Assembly (NCBI GenBank): GCA_902141825.1
Contig: CABFPG010000002.1
Coordinates: forward strand, 62,001-126,000
Reading direction: 5' to 3'
Origin: Thalassocella blandensis
GTDB lineage: Bacteria; Pseudomonadota; Gammaproteobacteria; Pseudomonadales; Cellvibrionaceae
Length of the DNA: 64,000 nucleotides
The position numbers and the translations under genes are program-made. The notes beneath the pieces were generated by a model. That model worked only from the letters and a program-made list of their open reading frames with translations. It did not search any database and had not been told where the DNA came from. Positions 29,217 to 38,432 of this stretch are shown here, in pieces (the first letter of the stretch is position 1; each line of letters opens with the position of its first letter).

Positions 29217-31715
29217 TTACTGAAAAACTTCGGCAATGTCTAAATCAGGCTTATCAACAATTGTAAAGCTGATATTTTTTTCAGCAATTTCATCTTCGTG
29301 CGAATGACATGTGACATTAACTTCTACAAAAGAATCCTGATCCACAGCCGGCACTGTAAACACATTCCAATCAACTGTTGAAATTAATGCTGGGCCGGAT
29401 TCCTGTGTTATTTCACATTCCTTAGTTTGAATGTTTGCTAACGGCACCAAATCGAATTTAAAGTTATCGCCTTCATCTACAGCAACAGTAAAGCCATGTT
29501 GAGGAAAAGTGTAAGGCGTGTTGAGTAGCTCAACGTCGAAATCATCTATTTGTTCAGTTCCGTCTTTTAACTGACATGTTCTACGCATTTTAATAGATAA
29601 ATCGTAGGGAATACCGCCTGATAAACGGGCGCTAAACGAATACTCCATAGCACCTCCATGATCAATGAATTCTTCATCAATTATTAGGCCGTTGTTAGAT
29701 TCAGGAAAATAAATACTATAACCTTCAATTTGCTCCCAGTCGCAGGACTCAATCCCGTCAGATGGATCTTTAAAAGAAATTAATGATGGAAACAAGACAA
29801 CAAATAAAGGCCATTCTTTAATCGTCGGAAAGTCTGGTTTTGGAACGATATATGGTTTATTAATCACTTTAATTATCTGTAATTTTTCATAAACCTTTCC
29901 GCCGATACCTACCGCGTGCATTTTTAAGATATTTGTAGAATTTCCAGAAACATATTGAGGCATTTGAAACCCTTGCCTTGAGCTCCCGGGCGTATAAGGA
30001 TATTCAACATTATTCAGCTGGAAATCTTTACCAAAAACAGAGTCCAGAAACACGGATTCCACAATACCACCATCCGTGAAATCATTGATCTCATATATAG
30101 AAATGAATCTAATATCGATGAATGGGTAAGTTTCATCTAATTCAATCAATTCGTTATCATGGAAGATGCCGGCGTCCTCAGCCACCCGAATCGTGACGAC
30201 ATCCTGAGTTTTGAACCCTCTGATATTTTCTGCAGTCACCTGAAAACGCAAGGTTGTATCATTTTCGGGAGGGGCAAATGTAACAATGTCCTGATCGGAA
30301 GCACTAAGCTCAACAAAGGTTCCAGAGACTTGTTGCCACTTCCAGCTTTCGATATCTGCTAAATACGAAACACCAGCCAAGTAAACCTTTTCAACCGCAG
30401 GGTTTACGCTTCGATCGTCAAATGCGAGTGTGGCATACGCATTACTGTAGTGGATACGCCTGCTATCCTGATTATTGTTACTCACACTCCACAGTGTGTG
30501 ATGAATACCATTTTTATCTATAGACATTGAAAAAGAATCTATTTCGGCACCTCTCTCAAATTCACTTAGTGTGACAAGATCTTCATCCGGCGTATTATTA
30601 AATGAAAAGTGCTGAGCATAGAGAGCATTAGCATTTTGCAGATTATTTTTATTAATCCAGCTCACACTAATTTCTTTATCGTTTGTTAGTACAACATTTG
30701 GGTAAAGCTGATTGGATTTAGGCGGAATAGGCGGCTGAAAAAGACCGCTGAGCGTGTTTCCATGAATATCAAAGCGTTGCATAAAAATTTCGCTGCGTAC
30801 TGTATTACAGCGACATTCAAATGCTAACACGAACTGATCTTCATTCAAGCTGATAGAAGGGTGACGCTCATTTGTTTTTCTATACAAGCCACCTTCAACA
30901 ATGCGCTCTGGGGTAATATAGCTTCCACTTGCATCATAAGTACGAAAGGCGACATCCCATCCGTCAAACAAATTCCATCTTTCCCAAGCAATGGCAAAAT
31001 CACCCTGGCTATTCACGCTGATACGTGGCAAAGCCTGTTTCGCTGAGGGCATTGTACTTACTGTTACTGGAAGCGTTTTTGGACTGCCATCCGCGCTAAA
31101 CTGACGCATGTAAATATGGGCATTCTTATCAATTAATTGCAAGTTTCCACTCCAAGCAATTATAAAATCGCCGTTGGATAACACCGCAAGATCGCTCTCA
31201 ACTTCTTGAGTGGTATCATCACTCTCTACCAACTGCTCTTCACTCAGAGGTAGACCATTTTTATCAAACTGGCGAAAAACAATAGTAGCCTTACCATTGG
31301 TCAGTTGTTTTTTCCATACAACAACAATATTTCCTTGCTCATCTATACCCACTTTTGCAGCATTCTGGCGAACATCAATATCAGGAGTACTGATTTCTAT
31401 ACTCGGCCCATCAAAGCTTCCGTCCAGCTTCATAAAGTTTACGAATATCTGGTCGAAATTCTTTGTTACACCATTATCTACGGACGCGATAGTTTCACTC
31501 CAAGCGAAAACACCTTTTCCTTTTTGGTTAAAAGCAATTGCAGTCTCTGAATGCAGTGTGCTTTTAGACTGATCCAAGATCGTCTCTATAGAGCTAAACG
31601 AATTTGCAAAAGCAGGGGAATGAAACGCAAAGATTAAAAGCAAAAAGACTGTTCGGAGGTTACTCGGGCGTATGTAGTTGGCTGCAAATAATACTATTGT
31701 GCTAAACGGCGACAT
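29217..31715 (-). CDS. Large secreted beta-repeat protein, function unknown
   Basis: 832 residues. Signal peptide, with cleavage probably after S-P-A-F-A (about residue 38). Residues about 45-400 contain six or more propeller-like repeats with the core G-D-F-I-I-A-W or similar, each followed by an R-Q-F-D/S-x-x-G motif. This is a secreted-protein repeat pattern seen in marine bacteria. The rest consists of Ig/PKD-like segments with scattered Cys. Likely extracellular or surface exposed; no catalytic motif identified. Confidence 0.65.
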   Translation of the reverse strand: MSPFSTIVLFAANYIRPSNLRTVFLLLIFAFHSPAFANSFSSIETILDQSKSTLHSETAIAFNQKGKGVFAWSETIASVDNGVTKNFDQIFVNFMKLDGSFDGPSIEISTPDIDVRQNAAKVGIDEQGNIVVVWKKQLTNGKATIVFRQFDKNGLPLSEEQLVESDDTTQEVESDLAVLSNGDFIIAWSGNLQLIDKNAHIYMRQFSADGSPKTLPVTVSTMPSAKQALPRISVNSQGDFAIAWERWNLFDGWDVAFRTYDASGSYITPERIVEGGLYRKTNERHPSISLNEDQFVLAFECRCNTVRSEIFMQRFDIHGNTLSGLFQPPIPPKSNQLYPNVVLTNDKEISVSWINKNNLQNANALYAQHFSFNNTPDEDLVTLSEFERGAEIDSFSMSIDKNGIHHTLWSVSNNNQDSRRIHYSNAYATLAFDDRSVNPAVEKVYLAGVSYLADIESWKWQQVSGTFVELSASDQDIVTFAPPENDTTLRFQVTAENIRGFKTQDVVTIRVAEDAGIFHDNELIELDETYPFIDIRFISIYEINDFTDGGIVESVFLDSVFGKDFQLNNVEYPYTPGSSRQGFQMPQYVSGNSTNILKMHAVGIGGKVYEKLQIIKVINKPYIVPKPDFPTIKEWPLFVVLFPSLISFKDPSDGIESCDWEQIEGYSIYFPESNNGLIIDEEFIDHGGAMEYSFSARLSGGIPYDLSIKMRRTCQLKDGTEQIDDFDVELLNTPYTFPQHGFTVAVDEGDNFKFDLVPLANIQTKECEITQESGPALISTVDWNVFTVPAVDQDSFVEVNVTCHSHEDEIAEKNISFTIVDKPDLDIAEVFQ

Positions 31716-31889
31716 AAAAAAATTCCCTTTACATGAGTTGAGTAATCGATTTTAGAATTGATTGCCAGGCAGTATACCTTTAAGAAAGTTTCTGAGCCAT
31801 TTATGTTTCTGGGAAAATGAAAGTATACTCAATAGACGCGTGCCACTACAACGACTCGCGCCTTACTCGCAGTTTAAAAGCCAAACGAA

Positions 31890-32639
31890 TTAAGTATTCA
31901 ACCCACCATCTACATTCAAAATCGCACCACTGATTTGGCGTGCCGCAGGACTCGCAAAAAAGGTAACCGCAGCCGCAATATCTTTAGGTTCACTATATCG
32001 ACCAAGCGGCATTAGCGAACGCTGAAAATCTGAGAACTCTCCGTCTTCAGGATTCATATCCGTATTTGTGGAACCAGGCTGTATTAAATTTACAGTAATA
32101 TCTTTAGGGCCAAGCTCTCTGGCAAGACCACGAGTAAAGGAGTGAAGGGCGTTTTTCGTCATAAAGTAGACCGTTCCCGGTTCCCCCACAATACGTTCCG
32201 CACCTGCAGAATCGATGGTGATGATTCTCCCACCTTTAGTAAGATGCGGAATTACAGCTTGGGAAACGAGGAGGGGACCTCTGACATTCACCTTCAAAAG
32301 GGTATCAATGTCTTCAACAGCAAATTCGGCGACGGTGTTGTACAGCGCAATACCCGCGTTATTCACCAGAATATCAATTCCACCAAGAGCAGATACAGCA
32401 TCATCCACAGAACGCTTAATGGCTTCGGGGTTACCACTGTCTGCTTGAATGGCAATTGCGTTTCGGCCTAATGCTTTAATTTTACTGACGACTTCCAAGG
32501 CCAATTCAGCGGATCTTTCGTAAGTAATAGCCACATCCACTCCTTGTTCAGCGAGTGCCAGGGCGATGCCGGCACCAATTCCACGAGATGCGCCAGTTAC
32601 CAAAGCGCGCTTGTTAGTTAATTCAAAATCTTTGTTCAT
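31890..32639 (-). CDS. SDR-family 3-oxoacyl-ACP reductase-like oxidoreductase
   Basis: 249 residues. Rossmann motif T-G-A-S-R-G-I-G (15-22), N-N-A-G (93-96), catalytic S144, Y158 and K162 (Y-F-M-T-K), and the end N-V-D-G-G. Classical NADP-type short-chain dehydrogenase; the Arg after the first Ser of the glycine motif favours NADP. AGGACA precedes the start. It is divergent from a TetR-type regulator across a clear operator, so it is probably the regulator's target. Confidence 0.92.
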   Translation of the reverse strand: MNKDFELTNKRALVTGASRGIGAGIALALAEQGVDVAITYERSAELALEVVSKIKALGRNAIAIQADSGNPEAIKRSVDDAVSALGGIDILVNNAGIALYNTVAEFAVEDIDTLLKVNVRGPLLVSQAVIPHLTKGGRIITIDSAGAERIVGEPGTVYFMTKNALHSFTRGLARELGPKDITVNLIQPGSTNTDMNPEDGEFSDFQRSLMPLGRYSEPKDIAAAVTFFASPAARQISGAILNVDGGLNT

Positions 32640-32650
32640 TTTCTTGTCCT

Positions 32651-32686
32651 ATACTATTTATGTAGTGTTCGTTACATTAATAGTAT
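32651..32686. promoter_or_regulatory. Inverted repeat, likely TetR operator
   Basis: ATACTATTTATGTA, 8-nt spacer, TACATTAATAGTAT: 13 of 14 positions pair. Located in the divergent promoter region of the SDR (-) and TetR (+) genes. A second partial copy (CTACATTAAT) follows near 32727. Confidence 0.7.
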
Positions 32687-32893
32687 ATCGACCCCGATAC
32701 AGAGATCAATATTTTTGTATCGATCACTACATTAATGATAAGTAGTCAAATTTAGGAGCAGCTTACAGCTCATATAACACAGATTATCTTATTTAAACGC
32801 TTGTACAGCCTCGGGAACATTGTTGTACCATGCCGCAACCAACCCGGCCGATACTCGTATACACCCAAAAACATTCAGCAAAAGCAGCGATTC

Positions 32894-33547
32894 ATGGCAA
32901 ACGAAACCAATCCAGAAAACCCCACAACCACTAAAAAGCGAGGCCGGCCACGAGTATTTGATCGAGATGCTGCCTTAGCAAAAGCAACCGAATTGTTTTG
33001 GCGTAAAGGATATGAAGCAACATCCATATCAAATCTTACCGAAGCCATGAATATACGAACTCCCAGTCTATATGCCGCATTTGGCTCTAAAGAAGCGCTG
33101 TATATTGAGGTGCTGGAGTTTTACCAGAACAACTATGGGCCACTGGTATGGGGGCGGTTTTTCAATGCAGAGTCGGCCCAGAAAGCAATAGAAAACCTCC
33201 TGCTCGATTCAGCAGCAACTTTAACTGGCTGCAAAGCGGATATCCCTAACGGTTGCATGGTGTCCTTATCATCAGTGGCGAGCGAAGGCTATTTACATCT
33301 TGGTGATATCGTACAGAACGCACGGTCTTTAACATTCGATCGCATCAAAGCTCGGCTAGATGAAGATGTAAAAGCTGGCAAGCTCAAACCAGATTTCGAC
33401 ACCAATGCATTCGCACGTTACATACAAAACATTCAGCTCGGCATGTCCGTTTTGGCACGTGACGGCGCAACACGTAAAGATCTTGAAGGCGTTGCCGAAA
33501 TGGCAATGCTGACTTTGCATTCACATAACCTGGAAATTGATAAATAA
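32894..33547 (+). CDS. TetR/AcrR-family transcriptional regulator
   Basis: 217 residues from the ATG at 32894; upstream in-frame starts lie in the promoter region. Basic N-terminal tail K-K-R-G-R-P-R-V-F-D, then the TetR HTH (A-T-E-L-F-W-R-K-G-Y-E-A-T-S-I-S). The C-terminal domain is of the AcrR/YcdC-like type with Cys in G-C-K-A-D and N-G-C-M. Probably represses the divergent SDR gene and itself through the inverted repeat at 32651-32686; the ligand is unknown. Confidence 0.88.
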   Translation: MANETNPENPTTTKKRGRPRVFDRDAALAKATELFWRKGYEATSISNLTEAMNIRTPSLYAAFGSKEALYIEVLEFYQNNYGPLVWGRFFNAESAQKAIENLLLDSAATLTGCKADIPNGCMVSLSSVASEGYLHLGDIVQNARSLTFDRIKARLDEDVKAGKLKPDFDTNAFARYIQNIQLGMSVLARDGATRKDLEGVAEMAMLTLHSHNLEIDK

Positions 33548-34634
33548 ACGTCCGAATAGGAGCTTACAAACAACGGCACCGGAACAAAAAATATGTAAAT
33601 GACTGCGTGCGTAATTTACGAAATAGCACAAAAATTCCAAGTTTGTATTGAGATGCAACTAAGAGGCATGTAAGAACGACTAAGGGGTAAAGGTCTATTA
33701 CTTCATTAGATGAAGATTTCACTGAACCGCATTAATTAAACTTTATCAATCAAAGCTTTCTCAATTAACAACCTTCAATTAACAACAAAGAGCTAAAGAA
33801 GTAGGGGTGTCGTGAAAACAGCGCTTCAGATCAGAGCTAGGTAGTTAGCCAAATAATTTTTAGTTAAGGGTATTAAGTTACCCAAAATAACGAGTATGGT
33901 CCTGCAATAGGATACATTGCTCACCACGGTTAGGGTTAATAAGCGATGAGTAGGCGATATTGGTAGTCCTGCTGAAGCACTCACCCGACAACAAAAAGAC
34001 GGCTTAATCGCATACTTTAAGCGTCTTTATTTCCACAACTATAAAAATATCAATTCAGTAAGTCTGTTGTAAGTTTATTTCTGTAAACTTAACATTTCCG
34101 AGAAGAAAAACGGAACTCAGATAGCAACTGTAAACATCTCAAACTAATTTTAGTATTGCAGAACTTGATTCTATATGCGCAGAATTAAACTAGCATACAA
34201 AATAATATTTATGAAACAATTATGATTACAAGGGAAGAAAAGTTTATCCATCCCACAAATTTTAACCAAAAAACAGAAAATATTTTAGGAATTTTCGGTC
34301 CTTCGAGCAATCCACTGCTAACGATCTATGCTTTGCCCGGCGTGAATTTCTCCTTTAAAAATGGTGTGGTTTGAATTTTTAACGACATAAATAACTACTG
34401 ACACTTGAACCCCCAACAACGCCTCAGGTCGTAACCACACAATGTCCACACTGTTACTAAAACCTTATGGGTAATTTACACATTTTCCATTAGAAAACTA
34501 GAAATCAATCTCGTCAGTTATTTAGTTGAATGCCAACTATTGGATTCATCAATTCCAGATGCAACCAACCAAAACATCTATGAACCGGAAAATAAATTTT
34601 TAGGTAAGATCTTACCTAATCTGGTATCAAACAC
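33548..34634. other. Long AT-rich intergenic region
   Basis: 1.09 kb. A hairpin at about 33994-34028 (AAAGAC, GCTTAA ... TTAAGC, GTCTTT, followed by ATTT) could be a terminator or the end of a small RNA. In one frame, 33960-34070 reads as a 38-residue peptide without a start, possibly a gene remnant. No other feature. Confidence 0.4.
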
Positions 34635-35627
34635 ATGAACATTCACAAATATCTATATCCCAACACAATAGAAGAAGCAATCATTGAAAAAGTACTAAAC
34701 CCTAATAGTCATTATTTGACGGGAGGAACTGAACGCCTCGATCTTGAAACCAACGGAAAATTCGGCCCATTAACATTAATTAGCTTATCAAAACTTAGGC
34801 TAGATAAAATTGAGTCGTATTCTGATGGCCTTTTCATTGGAGCTATGTCTCTCAACAAAAAATTAGGGAATCACCCACTAGTTAGATTCAAATATCCGCT
34901 GCTCTCGGATGCACTTTTAGCAAGCATTACTTGTGAAACCCAGAATGACGCTACAATCGCAGGAAATATATTACAGAGGACAAGGTGCAGCTATTATTCC
35001 AGCTCATTGATTTGCAATAAGCGTTTCCCTGGAAGTGGCTGTAGTGCGCTACATGGATTCAATCGAGACCACGCAATTCTAGGAGCGAGCACACATTGTG
35101 TCGCCACAAATCCATCTGACATATGTGTAGCGCTATCAACTCTCGATGCTAAAATCCTAATACGCTCTACACCTAAGTTGACGAGAACGCTATCAATTAA
35201 TAAGTTTTTTAAACTACCTCAAGATACTCCTCAAATCTGGAACAATTTAAAACCAAACGAATTGTTAGAAGCTATTATTCTGCCTGCTTCAAATTTTAAA
35301 TCTCATTATTATTACTTAAAGGTTAAAGAAGAGGAAAGTAGCGACCATGCCTTAGTTTCTGTTGCCGTTGGATTAGAGCTTAATAGCAACAACATAGAAA
35401 AAGCAGTTATAAGTTTAGGCGGTGTATCACACAAGCCGTGGCGCGCATATAAGGCCGAAAAACACCTAACAAACAAAGCTGCTTCAGAAAGCAATTTCTA
35501 TAAAGCAGCGCAAGAAGAGCTTTCAACTGCAGCACCTCTAAATCACAATCAGTTTAAAATAGATCTTATTCGACATTCTATAGTTTTAGCTTTACATCAT
35601 GCGTTTAAAGAAGGACATTCAATTTAA
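34635..35627 (+). CDS. Orphan PaoB/YagS-like FAD-binding subunit with [4Fe-4S] cysteines
   Basis: 330 residues. Xanthine dehydrogenase family medium (FAD) subunit: N-terminal G-G-T (residues 30-32) for FAD, and a D-A-T-I-A-G-N segment. Cys118, Cys127, Cys136 and Cys155 match the spacing of the PaoB (YagS) subunit of the periplasmic aldehyde oxidoreductase, which binds an extra [4Fe-4S] cluster. The PaoA (2Fe-2S) and PaoC (molybdopterin) subunit genes are not adjacent. The gene is unusually AT-rich with no ribosome-binding site, so it may be a relic or an incoming fragment. Confidence 0.7.
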   Translation: MNIHKYLYPNTIEEAIIEKVLNPNSHYLTGGTERLDLETNGKFGPLTLISLSKLRLDKIESYSDGLFIGAMSLNKKLGNHPLVRFKYPLLSDALLASITCETQNDATIAGNILQRTRCSYYSSSLICNKRFPGSGCSALHGFNRDHAILGASTHCVATNPSDICVALSTLDAKILIRSTPKLTRTLSINKFFKLPQDTPQIWNNLKPNELLEAIILPASNFKSHYYYLKVKEEESSDHALVSVAVGLELNSNNIEKAVISLGGVSHKPWRAYKAEKHLTNKAASESNFYKAAQEELSTAAPLNHNQFKIDLIRHSIVLALHHAFKEGHSI

Positions 35628-36500
35628 TTTATTTTTTATAAAAAAATAAAAGAGTGATTTTAGTGCATAAGAAAAAAATATTTTTAAAGTTGTTATTTTT
35701 TATTTTTTGACATTTAGGGGGAGAGGTGAAGAGTTATACCCATTTCTTTCAATCTACTAAAGTAAGAATTTTTCGATACAGCTTTATTTATATTTCCATC
35801 AGATATTTTCAATTTTTCATAAAGTCAAATTAAAAAGTGAATCCAGCCAAGGAAAATGAAAAAGCTAGGATTCTATGCCTGTCGAGACTGATAGCTTATA
35901 TCAATATGAATCACAAACCATATTTCAAGCCGAAAATGACCTTTGTATTGTCGAAGCATTTAGCTATCGCTATTACAAGCGGCTTTCTACCGGCATTCTC
36001 ACCTATAGTGATTGATAGTTCAATAGAATTGGAATAGTGTTTTTTTAACAGCAACGGCTACAAAATTTCCAATTTCTTCAATATTATATCGATAAGAGAC
36101 CGACAATCTCTCTGCGATAGAGGTCTGTAGAAAAGCTGTAGAAAACGAATCAGGTATAATATGGTGCATACTGGTTGTGGCTCAGTCGCTGTATATTGTC
36201 AGCAAAACATATAGACAATGGAGATATAATTTCATATCGACAAGGTCAACTACAATTTTTGCAACTTGGAACATACGTTGAAACAAATATTACTTGAAGG
36301 CAATGCAATGAGTAAAAATAATAATTTTTAGTTCGCTGAAGTTATTAAATGTTTAAGCTCAAGCATTCCACCAGTGGCACATTCAATATCGTTATTTGCA
36401 CAATGGAAGCATTAACAACAAATTTCCCACTATAGCACCCAAAAATCACAACTTTGATTATTGAAAGTGTGGTCCGGAATGATGTTATCTTTCGTCAACG
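35628..36500. other. AT-rich intergenic region
   Basis: 873 nt. An open frame of 66 codons at 35837-36037 has no supporting features. Nothing else recognised. Confidence 0.4.
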
Positions 36501-37640
36501 TTAATTTTTTATCCGAAATTCACTGGGAGTCATACCTACAATGCGTTTAAAAAAACGATGAAAAGTGGAATGGCTGTTAAAACCCGAAATAAAAGCAATG
36601 TCCAGAATGGTTTTGTCTCTATGTTCTTCTACCAACAGCAATTCTTTTGCTTCAGCTATCCTATAACCATTGATGAACTCGTAAAAATTCGATTGGTAAT
36701 GTTGATTGATAATTTGCGAAACTTTTTTAGGGCTGCCATCAACCTCTACTGAAAAACGCTCCAGGTTTAAACCACTATCTAAATATACTTTTTGTTCCTT
36801 AATTGCCACTTCTATTCTATCTATCAAGGATTGGCTTTTCTCATCCTCTAGGTTTAGACTTTTCACTTGCGTTAAAGATTTTTGGTCGATTCGCGTCAAA
36901 ACTTTTCGTGCATTTAAATAGGTAAAAAAAACAAGAATATTTACCAATACAACTCCGAGATAATTATTCGCAATCCCGACTTTATCCAGCACAGACAGTG
37001 ATAAATAGGGATACATTATTTGCCCTAGAAATGACCACAACCAATATAAAAGAAAGCCAAAAAGGACAATGCTCGCGAGATGATTGTCAAAACTAGAAAT
37101 GGCAGAATAGTAATCTTTGGCATTACGACGCACTTTAAACTCATAAACAATACTGGCCACCACATACACCATTGGCGCACATTTTAAAAGCATCCAAATT
37201 GAACTTGCCGCAAACTTCTCCATCCCGCTTAAATCAGCGTGAGGCATAAAACGATGTGCATCCAAATCAAAAACGATAATAAATAGCGAAACAATTAAAA
37301 AGGGAATTCCATGCAACAAATACCGTGGCTCTAGGAAATTCAGGTGACTGGTAAGTGCTTTATAATAAAAAAACAATGCAGGTCCCTGCAATAAAACACA
37401 CAGTGTAAACAGCACGGGAATGAAGATAGTATCATGCGTGGGAAGGTGCTGAAACGCAGGCCCCCACATTAAGATATTACATAGCAGGGTACCACCGAAA
37501 ATCAGAATTAATACTGATAGAACAGCCCCGGCTTGGCGTTGACTACCCGAAGTTATTTGCAATAAAAATGCAATTGACACTGACTCTACAAAAGTAAATG
37601 CCAATATAAAATCATGTACGTTGAGAATTAAATCTTTCAT
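36501..37640 (-). CDS. Membrane-anchored AraC-family regulator
   Basis: 379 residues. About seven hydrophobic helices fill residues 10-240, then a soluble C-terminal AraC HTH domain (about 275-379) with E-R-F-S-V-E-V and the second-helix signature D-I-A-F-I-S-G-F-N-S-H-S-T-F-H-R-F-F-K-R. Such multi-pass AraC proteins are often sensors that regulate nearby polysaccharide-utilisation genes. It lies about 800 nt upstream of the CAZyme cluster, on the opposite strand, and is the obvious candidate regulator of it (inference). Confidence 0.88.
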   Translation of the reverse strand: MKDLILNVHDFILAFTFVESVSIAFLLQITSGSQRQAGAVLSVLILIFGGTLLCNILMWGPAFQHLPTHDTIFIPVLFTLCVLLQGPALFFYYKALTSHLNFLEPRYLLHGIPFLIVSLFIIVFDLDAHRFMPHADLSGMEKFAASSIWMLLKCAPMVYVVASIVYEFKVRRNAKDYYSAISSFDNHLASIVLFGFLLYWLWSFLGQIMYPYLSLSVLDKVGIANNYLGVVLVNILVFFTYLNARKVLTRIDQKSLTQVKSLNLEDEKSQSLIDRIEVAIKEQKVYLDSGLNLERFSVEVDGSPKKVSQIINQHYQSNFYEFINGYRIAEAKELLLVEEHRDKTILDIAFISGFNSHSTFHRFFKRIVGMTPSEFRIKN

Positions 37641-38432
37641 ATTACTGCTTGAGATTTATAGGGCATCAATAGGATTATTGGTAAATTCCGGGAATTAGTT
37701 CAAACTTTTACTGCAGTGATATTTGATTCAAAAAATTCATATAAATGTCTACTGGATAATAGTTAGGCACAAATATATAAGGTCAATCACAAAGCCGAAA
37801 TAGGCAGTGCAAACTGATTTTCTCGTTATTTCGAATAACGTTTAATTTAAATTCGAGGATTAAAATATACTCAGGACGCAAAGGAAAACGCTTCCCTTGG
37901 GTTGAGGTTTGGGAAACAAAATCTCAACAGCTCCGCAATATTGCTCACTTTATAGGCAGTCTTGTGCCTCCGAACATAAAACATTGCTTTATCAAAAAAT
38001 TCAGCCAGCGAATTACCTAGTTCATATTACTCAACATTACCCACAACACAGGGGACTCGATAAATTTATAATATCGTTACTTTGGAGTACTAGAGCAAAG
38101 CCATTTAATACAAGGACCAACATCACAATTTGTAAAAATGAATGTGATACAAAACACTTAGAAGACCCACTTTATACAAAAATAAAACTGTACCTTCAAT
38201 AAATATTGTCAATTTCGGTAGGAGGTTAAAGTGAATAGCCTATAAAAGTTTAAATATTTATTTTTCACTCGAACTCGGTGTTTTTTTGTACACAAAGGTA
38301 GTACTTGCGCTCAATAACGTCACAACCGTAAAAATCCAGACAAAACACGCAAGCCTCTTTTGAGCAGGCACTCACAGAGTTTCAGTTAAATCACAATTAA
38401 AAAATTAACCTTAACAGCTGAGAACTCCCCAC
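37641..38432. other. Intergenic region upstream of the CAZyme cluster
   Basis: 792 nt. It should contain the divergent promoters for the AraC gene and for the cytochrome-CBM gene, but no convincing operator or -35/-10 pair was identified by eye. Confidence 0.4.

Noticed and set aside
35837..36037. 66-codon frame in an AT-rich gap
   Set aside because: No ribosome-binding site, signal or family features.
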